DNA of 10,724 bases, from NCBI GenBank assembly GCA_030612185.1, contig JAUWOI010000102.1, positions 1 through 10,724 on the forward strand. Direction: 5' to 3'. The notes beneath the pieces were generated by a model. The model had not been told where the DNA came from and did no database searches. It saw nothing but the letters and a program-made list of their open reading frames with translations. The DNA comes from Anaerolineae bacterium (lineage in GTDB: Bacteria > Chloroflexota > Anaerolineae > B4-G1). A program made the position numbers and the translations under genes. Below, piece by piece: positions 5,159 through 10,669 of this stretch (position 1 is the first letter of the stretch; every line of letters begins with the position of its first letter).

Positions 5159-5166
5159 AATAGGTG

Positions 5167-5379
5167 CTAAGCAGCAAGTAGCCAGTGCCGCTCCGCAAAC
5201 GGCCGTACCGCTGCCGCCATCTCCACCACGTCGGACCAGAAAGTGCTGAGTTGTGAGTGGTAGCAGGTGATGGCCGCGATCTTGGCCTCCAGTGTTTCCT
5301 CGGAGAGTAGTGTCAACTCCGCTTGCCCTCGCTCCTTCATCAGCACGGCCTGCCGGTCTTCTGTATAGGGGAATTCCTC
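5167..5379 (-). pseudogene. Probable C-terminal remnant of a PIG-L/LmbE-type deacetylase
   Basis: An open minus-strand stretch of about 70 codons ending TAG at 5169-5167. It contains ETLEAKIAAITCYHSQL and FWSDVVEMAAAVRPFAERHW. The pattern (L)E-x-K-x-x-A-I-x-C-x-x-S-Q followed by a short helical tail is what I know from the C-terminus of PIG-L/LmbE deacetylases. The N-terminal catalytic part (AHPDDE motif) is absent and the sequence runs into a short tandem repeat and the promoter of the FmdB gene, so this is a truncated leftover. An ATG at 5340 would give 57 residues, but its upstream AAGGAG-like context is inside the reading frame rather than a clear start. It could alternatively be a chance frame; confidence is modest. 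Confidence 0.35.
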
Positions 5380-5381
5380 TG

Positions 5382-5400
5382 TCCCTGTATCCCTGTATCC
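5382..5400. repeat. Short 8-bp tandem repeat TCCCTGTA
   Basis: TCCCTGTA-TCCCTGTA-TCC: two full units and a partial one, at the 5' end of the PIG-L remnant and just before the FmdB promoter. It is the same unit length as the repeat in the GT-C gene but a different sequence. Confidence 0.6.
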
Positions 5401-5405
5401 ACCGC

Positions 5406-5434
5406 TTGCATAAGCGACCTGTTCGCGGTATAAT
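5406..5434 (+). promoter_or_regulatory. Sigma70-type promoter of the FmdB-family gene
   Basis: TTGCAT (5406-5411), 17-bp spacer, TATAAT (5429-5434). Expected start about 5441, leader about 30 nt. The -35 overlaps a small CGCTT/AAGCG inverted repeat (5403-5416). Confidence 0.75.
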
Positions 5435-5472
5435 GTATTTTTGTAGAGTTCGGTAGGGGGCCAGTGAGGTAT

Positions 5473-5757
5473 ATGCCGTTATACGAGTACCAGTGTCAGA
5501 CCTGTGGTGTGCGCTTCGAACGCCGACAGCATATGAACGACGAACCGGTGAAAGTCTGCCCGGAGTGTGGGGGCGAGGTGCGCCGCCTGATCCAACCTGT
5601 AGGCATCGTCTTCAAAGGCTCGGGTTTCTATGTCACCGACAACCGGGCCAAGTCATCCACCTCGGGGACAGGGAGCACCAAGAAGCCGTCAAAAACGTCG
5701 TCGAAAACGTCTGGGGAGAGCGAATCCACTGGTGAGGGCAGCGATAAGAGCGAATAG
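5473..5757 (+). CDS. FmdB-family zinc-ribbon protein
   Basis: 94 aa. Start ATG 5473 gives MPLYEYQC, the canonical FmdB beginning; an in-frame GTG at 5464 is rejected because GTGAGG there acts as the ribosome-binding site. Two CxxC pairs, Cys8/Cys11 and Cys29/Cys32, form the zinc ribbon, followed by GEVRRLIQPVGIVFKGSGFYVTD, the usual end of the conserved part (to about residue 55). The remaining ~40 residues are a Ser/Thr/Lys/Gly/Glu-rich disordered tail, common in this family. Known: FmdB proteins are small putative regulators (named from formamidase operons) whose molecular role is unsettled. The gene is monocistronic, with its own promoter and a strong terminator 18 bp after the stop. Confidence 0.9.
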   Translation: MPLYEYQCQTCGVRFERRQHMNDEPVKVCPECGGEVRRLIQPVGIVFKGSGFYVTDNRAKSSTSGTGSTKKPSKTSSKTSGESESTGEGSDKSE

Positions 5758-5775
5758 CCGACTTCGCGTACAGAC

Positions 5776-5815
5776 AAGCGGGCGTGGTTGCAGGAGCCAC
5801 GCCCGCTTTTGTTTT
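5776..5815 (+). terminator. Strong intrinsic terminator of the FmdB gene
   Basis: A 12-bp perfect stem AAGCGGGCGTGG (5776-5787) / CCACGCCCGCTT (5797-5808), 9-nt loop, then TTTTGTTTT. There is no U-run on the minus side, so it is oriented for the plus strand, though the hairpin also lies just past the end of the convergent minus-strand gene at 5830. Confidence 0.9.
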
Positions 5816-5829
5816 CCCTGCCGGATCCA

Positions 5830-6129
5830 CTACAACTGGAAGCCCCCGCTGGCGCGGATGACCTTTTGTCTGTAGTCGGTCACGTAGGTGAGCAGTTTCT
5901 CTTTCAGACTGCGCCATTCATCTGATACAAGGGCACGCTGCATGCTCTCCAATTCTTCTGCAATGCCACCCATGAGAATCTGCGGACGGTCGCCATAGGC
6001 AGTGTACCAGGCGTCGGTGGGCCGCACCCCCAGTTTGACCAGTCCTGGCCCGAACTCCCGCACGACGAACTCAAAATACTCGTCTTCGCAACCAGGCCGG
6101 ATGTTCCACGACATCAAAAGTTTAAACAT
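5830..6129 (-). CDS. Small protein of unknown function, possible dimeric alpha/beta-barrel fold
   Basis: 99 aa, start ATG 6129, no clear Shine-Dalgarno, 28 bp after the TPR lipoprotein gene and probably co-transcribed. The opening MFKLLMSWNIRPGCEDEYFEFVVREFGPGLVKLGV reads as beta-strand, then helix, as in antibiotic-biosynthesis-monooxygenase/NIPSNAP-type ferredoxin-like dimers (SWxIxPGxExEYxxF). The second half has YGDRPQILMGG (strand) and a long helix to residue 90. No catalytic motif is recognised and no membrane or signal segment is present. The function is unknown. It is the last gene of the minus-strand cluster and meets the FmdB terminator. Confidence 0.7.
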   Translation of the reverse strand: MFKLLMSWNIRPGCEDEYFEFVVREFGPGLVKLGVRPTDAWYTAYGDRPQILMGGIAEELESMQRALVSDEWRSLKEKLLTYVTDYRQKVIRASGGFQL

Positions 6130-6157
6130 CAGTTTACACTTTGTCTTGGCCAGCCGT

Positions 6158-6940
6158 TCATGGGCATCCCAGGCTGGTCATTGCCTGCTTGCCCTGGATG
6201 CGCCAGTTTGACGGCGGGTCCAGAGCCAGGAAACTGCTATACGCTTCGCATGCCCCCGCCGTATCACCACTCCTGGCGTAAGCCTCTCCCAGCGCGTAGT
6301 AGGCCTCTGGCAAATCCGGTGCCTGCTCAGTAGCACGTTGCAGTGCCTCAATGGCTGCCGTGTACTCTCCCTGCTGGATGTAGACGTTACCCATGCCAAT
6401 GAGCGCCTCGGGCATGTTCTCCCTCAACTCCAGCGCAGCCTCCAACTCGGCGACCGCCTGCTCCAGAAATTGTGGGTCTGGCGGTGTCGTAAGATCAGCC
6501 CCCGAGAGCGCCAAGATGAGGTAGGTTGCGCCGAGTTGGTAGTGCGAGTCGGGGTCATCAGGGTCCAACTCCAGGGCGGCCTGGAACTCGGCGACAGCAG
6601 CGCCAGGCTCCTGCAACTGGAAGTACGTCACACCCAGGTTGTGGTGTGCAGCGGCGGCCTTGTCGGGGTCGAGCGCGATCACCGTGCGAAACTCATCGGC
6701 CGCTTTCATCAATTCACCGGTCTGGTTGTAAGCCTGCCCCAACAAGAAATAAGCCTCGCTGTTGTCCGGGTCTGTCTCGACAGCGGCCTCCAGGTCGGTG
6801 ATGGCTTCCGTGTACTCACCCGCCTCCAAGTGGGCGCGCCCCGATTCCAGCAGGTCGTCCACGCCTGTAGTAGCCCCTCCCTGGCAGGCGACCAATACCA
6901 GCGCGAGCAGTGCAGGGACAAACAGATGGAACTTCCGCAT
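6158..6940 (-). CDS. TPR-repeat lipoprotein
   Basis: 260 aa. Start ATG 6940 is chosen because GGAGG lies 5-6 nt upstream of it; an in-frame ATG at 6952 overlaps that site and the end of the preceding gene. Residues 1-18 are a lipoprotein signal peptide ending LVAC, with Cys19 the lipidated residue. Six TPR units follow (about 25-58, 59-93, 94-127, 128-173, 174-208 and 209-243), seen by repeated AxYxLGxAYxxxGxxxxAxxxxxxALxLDPxx. The fourth is interrupted by about 12 residues (SGADLTTPPDPQ). Known: such lipoproteins are extracytoplasmic scaffolds for protein-protein contacts. One base separates it from the upstream MBL-fold gene, so the two are tightly coupled. The binding partner is unknown. 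Confidence 0.9.
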   Translation of the reverse strand: MRKFHLFVPALLALVLVACQGGATTGVDDLLESGRAHLEAGEYTEAITDLEAAVETDPDNSEAYFLLGQAYNQTGELMKAADEFRTVIALDPDKAAAAHHNLGVTYFQLQEPGAAVAEFQAALELDPDDPDSHYQLGATYLILALSGADLTTPPDPQFLEQAVAELEAALELRENMPEALIGMGNVYIQQGEYTAAIEALQRATEQAPDLPEAYYALGEAYARSGDTAGACEAYSSFLALDPPSNWRIQGKQAMTSLGCP

Positions 6941-6941
6941 C

Positions 6942-7595
6942 TTACCCTCCATTTCGTTGCCTCGGTTTCAGAACAACGACCTGCGTTTCTTCCGACAGGC
7001 TGGTCCGGCTGACCTTGAGCACCTCCTGGCTATCCACCTTCTCCAGCCCCATCTCTTTCAGAAAGGGATCCAGGGTGCCGAGACTGACCTTCAATCCCCG
7101 CACCTTGTAGTACATCGGGATGACCAGGCCTGGCTCGAAGAGACTGATGACCTCGGAGGCCCGAGCCGGGGTCAGGCTTCCGCCTCCTCCCACGGGTACC
7201 AGCAGGATGTTCACGGCTCCTAGGCCCTCCACCTGGGATTGGGTGGGTACGTGCCCCAGCCTCCCCAGGTGACACACGGTCAGGCCATCGAAGCCAAAAG
7301 TGAAGATGGTATTCAGGCCACGTGATGCTCCATGTTCGCCATCGGCGAAAGTAGTGATGCCGGTGATAAACACGCCGCCGATTTCGTACTCGCCGGGGCC
7401 GTCGAGGAGTTTAAAAGGTCCTCGCACGCCTTTTGTGTAACAACACTGAGGATCATCGTGGCTGACGGTGACGACATTGGCGCGGGGTCGGGGAAAGGTA
7501 AGACCGGCGTTGGGCGGATACGGATCGGTCACGACAGCCGCCAGACCCCGTTCGCTCAGCCGGAAGCAGGTTTGTCCATACCAGGTGATTTCCAT
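6942..7595 (-). CDS. UlaG-like MBL-fold protein with degraded metal site
   Basis: 217 aa. Start ATG 7595 has GGAGGG 9 nt upstream; a TTG at 7601 is too close to that site. The fold is recognisable by MEITWYGQTCFRL at 1-13, VVTDPYPP (21-28), VVTVSHDDPQCC (41-52), DGPGEYEIGGVFITGI (65-80), CHLGRLGHVPTQSQVE (108-123), LLVPVGGGGSLTPARASEV (131-149) and IPMYYKV (159-165). As I know the family, the corresponding metal motifs read SHDHPxH, HLGDLGH and PMHYK. Here His46 is kept, but the others are Asp48, Cys51, Arg112 and Tyr162. Four of five expected ligands are changed, so ordinary metal-dependent hydrolase activity is unlikely (inference). The frame is intact and the fold motifs are conserved, so it looks selected rather than decayed. 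It overlaps no gene and sits 1 bp before the TPR lipoprotein. Confidence 0.8.
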   Translation of the reverse strand: MEITWYGQTCFRLSERGLAAVVTDPYPPNAGLTFPRPRANVVTVSHDDPQCCYTKGVRGPFKLLDGPGEYEIGGVFITGITTFADGEHGASRGLNTIFTFGFDGLTVCHLGRLGHVPTQSQVEGLGAVNILLVPVGGGGSLTPARASEVISLFEPGLVIPMYYKVRGLKVSLGTLDPFLKEMGLEKVDSQEVLKVSRTSLSEETQVVVLKPRQRNGG

Positions 7596-7627
7596 ACGCA
7601 ATGTCCCTCCACGGTGTAGTGTTGAGT

Positions 7628-7903
7628 TCAGCCACGCTGCGTTAGCAGCATTGGCTGCAACGAGTGGTGGGTTACTAGCGAAAAGGCTTTTTCTACAGCC
7701 TGTGGTAACTCAATTGGAACAAAATAGTCTGCTGGATACAGGTAATCTTCACCTGATTCGTCAATGACTCGGACAAGCCGGTGTGCAGCAACGCGGGCGT
7801 CAGGTAGCACCTGATAGATTTTTCGCAACTCCAATGACACTGGGTAACCTTCATTCTCGATGCAAACAACAAATTGTGTTTCTAAATCACGTTGCTTCAC
7901 CAT
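7628..7903 (-). CDS. Conserved small protein of unknown function, second of a pair
   Basis: 91 aa, start ATG 7903 with GGGAG about 8 nt upstream; the in-frame GTG at 7918 precedes that site. It starts MVKQRDLETQFVVCIENEGYPVSLELRKIYQVLPD and continues VIDESGEDYLYPADYFVPIELPQAVEKAF. I recall similar short proteins (FVVCIxNxGYxxSLExxKxYxxxPD...VIDESGEDYLYP) as hypotheticals in cyanobacteria and Chloroflexota. The first half is strand-rich and may be SH3-like. No catalytic residues or membrane segment are seen. The gene lies 5 bp after the other small gene and 32 bp before the MBL gene. Codon usage is visibly more AT-rich than in the flanking genes, hinting at later arrival. Function unknown; a toxin-antitoxin-like or accessory pair is a guess from the arrangement only. 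Confidence 0.75.
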   Translation of the reverse strand: MVKQRDLETQFVVCIENEGYPVSLELRKIYQVLPDARVAAHRLVRVIDESGEDYLYPADYFVPIELPQAVEKAFSLVTHHSLQPMLLTQRG

Positions 7904-7908
7904 TGGTA

Positions 7909-8145
7909 TTACTCCCACAAAATACGCTTGATCTTGATTTCCTTTTTACCAATCCCGTGTGCTTCGTACCAGTGTATCTCAGTCTCGCATATCGTACCAT
8001 CGGAAAGGCAAACCATCGCAATCCCTTTTAGCTTTCTCCAACGGCCAGCGCCGTAGACCCTGCGCAAGCGTGCAATCTCACGAATTGAGTGGCCAACCGC
8101 GATTGTTTCAATGTTGGTGATTTCGCCAACTACTTCAATACTCAT
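7909..8145 (-). CDS. Conserved small protein of unknown function, first of a pair
   Basis: 78 aa, start ATG 8145, weak ribosome-binding site. Basic, with SIREIARLRRVYGAGRWRKLKGIA (about 20-43) and EIHWYEAHGIGKKEIKIKR (about 56-74). I know near-identical arrangements (GxxIREIARLRKxYGxGRWRKLKGxA...ETHWYEAHGIGRxExKIK) as hypothetical proteins in cyanobacteria and related phyla, but no function. The basic, strand-loop-strand look is compatible with nucleic-acid binding (guess). It has its own promoter (8187-8215) reaching into the end of glpD, and stands 5 bp before the second small gene, so the pair forms a unit. The sequence is lower in GC than the neighbours. Confidence 0.75.
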   Translation of the reverse strand: MSIEVVGEITNIETIAVGHSIREIARLRRVYGAGRWRKLKGIAMVCLSDGTICETEIHWYEAHGIGKKEIKIKRILWE

Positions 8146-8186
8146 TGATGCTCATACAACTACTGGCAGCCACTTCTCACTAATGG

Positions 8187-8215
8187 ATTATACTGTGAAT
8201 CTTGATTCAGGGCAA
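8187..8215 (-). promoter_or_regulatory. Promoter of the small-protein pair and probably of the MBL/TPR genes
   Basis: Minus strand: TTGCCC (8215-8210), 17-bp spacer, TATAAT (8192-8187). Start about 8180, leader about 35 nt. The -35 lies inside the last codons of glpD. With short gaps (5, 32, 1 and 28 bp) and no terminator, it could serve all five genes down to 5830. Confidence 0.65.
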
Positions 8216-9850
8216 CACCCGCCACTGTTGGGTGAGGGCAACCTGCGCGGCGTAGCCGGTCATCTGGCGCTCGACCTCCATCTCGTCCCAGCCCAGGCGT
8301 GGAGCCATCAGTTCGGCCACGGCACGAGCCCGCTGCAGTCCCCCGTCCCGTGTCTCGTAGATGACGTGGGTGCGGCGGATGAGCACATCGCACAGCGTCA
8401 GCGCCATCTCGTGCTGTACAGCGTAGAGCACCTCCGCCATCAGATAAGGCAATTCCGGCACGAAACGCTCTCCCAGGTTGGGGTTTTCCTCCGCATAGGC
8501 CAGCACCCACGTGGCATCGCCGCCATAGGTCTCTACCAGATGCTTGCCCACCGGTTCGTCCACACCGCTCACTTGCACGCGTTCGATCTGCGCCCCCTCC
8601 AACGGCTCCTTAGTGCGACACTCGGATCGAGCAGGTACACCAAACTCCTCCGCAAGTTTTTTTTCGACGTGATCGGTCAATTGCTCACCCATCAGCCGGT
8701 GTATGGTCAGTTTGCCGCCGGTGATGGTGATGAGGCCGGATTTGTGTTCCACGATCTCGTGCCCGCGAGAGAGCGCGGACGGGCTGCCAGGGGCGGATAT
8801 GAGCGGGCGCAGGCCAGCAAAAGTGCTGATGACGTCGTCGTGTTTGATCTGTGCGCCGGGAAAAGTGTGCTGCACTGCCTCCAGCAGATACTCAACGTCG
8901 TCGAGTGTGGTAGCCGGGTTGTCCAGGTTACCCTGGTAGTCGGTGTCAGTGGTGCCGATGAGGGCAAAGTCGCCCCAGGGGATGAGGAAGATATGGCGAC
9001 CATCGCAGGGGACGGTAAAGATGACTGCGTGTTGGCTACTCAGCCGCGCACGGGGGATAACCAGGTGAATCCCTTTGGTCGGACGGGTCATCGGCCTGGC
9101 GTCCCGCTCGTCCAGTTCGCGCACGCGGTCTGTCCAGATGCCGGTAGCGTTGATGACGACAGACGCTCGCGCCTCGATCTCCCGCCCGCTTGTTTTGTCG
9201 ACGACGTGAGCACCGACGATACGCCCCCCGGCTTTCATCAGCCCGACCACGGGGGCGTGGTTGACTATCACCGCGCCGTGGAGGTGGGCAGCCCTGGCGG
9301 TTGTCAGCGTCAGGCGGGCGTCATCCACCTGAGCGTCGTAGTAGCGGGCGACGCCGAGCAGCCCCCGTCCGGCGACCAGCGGTTCGCGTCGCTGTACCTC
9401 CGGTGGGTGCATCCAGCGGTGGCGTTGGACGTTACGGAATAGGCTCAGGGCATCGTACGCCATCATCCCGGCGCGGAGTTTCCAGGGAGCAGGTCTCTGC
9501 CCTCGATAGAGCGGGTAGAGGAAGGGCAACGGGCGCACCAACCGGGGAGCAATCTTGCGTAGCACGCGCCGCTCGCTGCAGGCATCGAACACCAACTTGA
9601 ATTCGCCATACTCCAGGTAACGGAAGCCACCATGGATGAGCCGCGTGGAGCGGCTGCTGGTGCCACTGCCGAAGTCGTCTTTCTCGACCAGGGCGGTGCG
9701 GAAGCCACGTTTCGCTGCGTCGCGGGCCACCGCCACGCCGGTGATGCCACCGCCCACGATCAATACATCGAAGTCCTCCTGGGCCAGGCGCTCTACATTC
9801 TCCCGGCGGATATCAGCAGAGAAAGGGCGCACGTGGGAAGTTTTGTCCAT
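8207..9850 (-). CDS. glpD: FAD-dependent (aerobic-type) glycerol-3-phosphate dehydrogenase
   Basis: 547 aa, full length for the family, start ATG 9850 with AAAGGAG 6-7 nt upstream. Oxidises sn-glycerol 3-phosphate to dihydroxyacetone phosphate, passing electrons to quinone at the membrane. Seen: the FAD-binding VLIVGGGITGVAVARDAAKRG (29-49); the family signature RSTRLIHGGFRYLEYGEF (67-84) with Arg77; the second FAD motif NATGIWTD (234-241); AGLRPL with Arg348; and TGGKLTIHRLMGEQ (377-390) with Lys380, then a helical C-terminal domain (from about 405). The second PROSITE-type signature GGKxTTYR has His384 where Tyr is usual. It lies downstream of the AGPS-like oxidase gene, separated by 100 bp holding a palindromic repeat. 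The pair links glycerol-phosphate and DHAP-derived lipid metabolism (inference). Identity is firm. Confidence 0.95.
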   Translation of the reverse strand: MDKTSHVRPFSADIRRENVERLAQEDFDVLIVGGGITGVAVARDAAKRGFRTALVEKDDFGSGTSSRSTRLIHGGFRYLEYGEFKLVFDACSERRVLRKIAPRLVRPLPFLYPLYRGQRPAPWKLRAGMMAYDALSLFRNVQRHRWMHPPEVQRREPLVAGRGLLGVARYYDAQVDDARLTLTTARAAHLHGAVIVNHAPVVGLMKAGGRIVGAHVVDKTSGREIEARASVVINATGIWTDRVRELDERDARPMTRPTKGIHLVIPRARLSSQHAVIFTVPCDGRHIFLIPWGDFALIGTTDTDYQGNLDNPATTLDDVEYLLEAVQHTFPGAQIKHDDVISTFAGLRPLISAPGSPSALSRGHEIVEHKSGLITITGGKLTIHRLMGEQLTDHVEKKLAEEFGVPARSECRTKEPLEGAQIERVQVSGVDEPVGKHLVETYGGDATWVLAYAEENPNLGERFVPELPYLMAEVLYAVQHEMALTLCDVLIRRTHVIYETRDGGLQRARAVAELMAPRLGWDEMEVERQMTGYAAQVALTQQWRVLP

Positions 9851-9883
9851 TCTCGTCTCCTTTGCTGGACATTGGCAATTTGC

Positions 9884-9943
9884 TCGTAGTGACGACTCTA
9901 GTCATCCATAGCAAGGAGCGAGCGACTGAAGTCGCCACTACGA
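9884..9943. repeat. Cloverleaf-type palindromic repeat, copy 2
   Basis: Outer stem TCGTAGTG (9884-9891) pairs perfectly with CACTACGA (9936-9943). Inside are GACT/AGTC at 9894-9903 and the perfect hairpin GCGACT-GA-AGTCGC (9922-9935). It has the same design, the same CGTAGT edge and the same GA loop as 5069-5117. It sits 7 bp past the FAD-oxidase stop codon and 33 bp upstream of the glpD start. Confidence 0.75.
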
Positions 9944-9950
9944 ATCTCTT

Positions 9951-10364
9951 CTACAAGAGCAGCAGGATGCCGGGGTTCATAATGTCGCCGGGATCAAAGG
10001 TCTGCTTGAGTGTCCGCAGCGCCTTCATACCCACCGGGCCGACCTCTTCCTCAAGCCACGGGGCGTGGTCACGGCCTATACCGTGGTGATGGGTCAGCGT
10101 ACCGCCGGCAGCCAGGATGGCCTCGGTGGTGGCTCGCTTGACCGCCCGCCACTGCGCCTGCCTCACCAGCGGATCTGGGTCAGATACCTGGCGACCCAGA
10201 AAGGTCGAATAGAGCGAGGCCCCGTGTTCGTAGGCGTGAGAGATATGGGTCATCACGTAGCCCGGGCCGCCATCGGTGGCATTGATGGTTCCTCTCATCG
10301 CACTGACCATGGTCTCATAGAGATGCACCAGGTTCGACCATGTGGTGGCCGTCTCCAGTGTATT
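9951..10364 (-). pseudogene. AGPS/GlcD-like FAD-linked oxidase, C-terminal part, broken at its 5' side
   Basis: About 138 residues ending TAG at 9951. The C-terminal signature GTLTHHHGIGRDHAPWLEEEVG contains the His-His-His motif of alkyl-dihydroxyacetonephosphate synthase (SHHHGVG in the animal enzyme), followed by FDPGDIMNPGIL, typical of FAD oxidases of the PCMH/GlcD class. Upstream, TLETATTWSNLVHLYETM (from about 10361 downward) is also family-typical. Beyond about 10362 the sequence becomes AT-rich and homology ends, so the FAD-binding N-terminal half is missing. The gene is either truly interrupted or the assembly joins two sources. Known role of the full enzyme: oxidation or ether-bond formation at DHAP-derived substrates. 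Its place beside glpD fits glycerophospholipid metabolism (inference). Confidence 0.8.
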
Positions 10365-10368
10365 CGCA

Positions 10369-10449
10369 GAAATACCTAAAAAATCAAGAAAACTTATAGA
10401 AAAATTGGAATATGTACTACCGGAAGAACCTATTACGAAAAAAGGTTAA
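10369..10449 (+). pseudogene. Short ORF tail in AT-rich DNA, possible gene-end fragment
   Basis: Plus-strand frame reading EIPKKSRKLIEKLEY, then VLPEEPITKKG and TAA. The charged, helix-like composition looks like a real C-terminus from an AT-rich genome, and it begins exactly where the FAD-oxidase homology stops. Too short to assign. The opposite strand is also open here, so this is weak. Confidence 0.25.
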
Positions 10450-10474
10450 AGTTACAGATTAAATTTGGAAGAGA

Positions 10475-10482
10475 TTTATATA
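10475..10482 (+). promoter_or_regulatory. TATA-box-like element TTTATATA before the ATPase fragment
   Basis: TTTATATA, 39 bp before the ATG at 10522, with purine-rich flanks (GAAGAGA before it). It resembles an archaeal TATA box, and no bacterial -35 or Shine-Dalgarno is evident. AT-rich sequence makes such matches common by chance. Confidence 0.2.
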
Positions 10483-10521
10483 GAAGCGAATAAGATAAAT
10501 AGATAACGAAAGGCACCCCAA

Positions 10522-10633
10522 ATGCGAAAAGACGAACTCTTTGAGATACTTACCGACTGGAACTTATAAAGGCCGCGAAGTTGATTTTGTGGTCAAAAAG
10601 GGATTGGACGTCTGCCAACTGATACAGGTATGC
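10522..10633 (+). pseudogene. Collapsed AAA-ATPase/DUF4143-type gene: N-terminal and C-terminal pieces joined
   Basis: From ATG 10522 the frame reads MRKDELFEILTDWNL then TAA (10567). This opening is the one I know from a family of archaeal and bacterial AAA ATPases (MxKxELxExLxDWNFW). At 10562 another frame continues TYKGREVDFVVKKGLD then VCQLIQVC, the C-terminal DUF4143 nuclease-like part (REVDFVV...LIQV) of the same family. Several hundred residues between them, including Walker A and B, are absent. It is therefore a remnant produced by a large internal deletion with a frame shift, or an assembly collapse. Neither piece can be functional alone. Confidence 0.55.
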
Positions 10634-10669
10634 AGGCGAAAGATTTGGGGAAGTGATATTGGACGCCTA

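Noticed and set aside
5776..5815. Bidirectional terminator for the convergent genes
   Set aside because: The hairpin is perfect, but only the plus strand has a U-run after it. On the minus strand GTCTG follows, so it is not called for the minus-strand gene.
8111..9442. Long open frame of 443 codons on the plus strand opposite glpD
   Set aside because: It is antisense to a gene with firm family motifs, has no ribosome-binding site, and its translation is Arg/His/Val-rich without any recognisable motif. Such frames arise from GC-rich codon bias.
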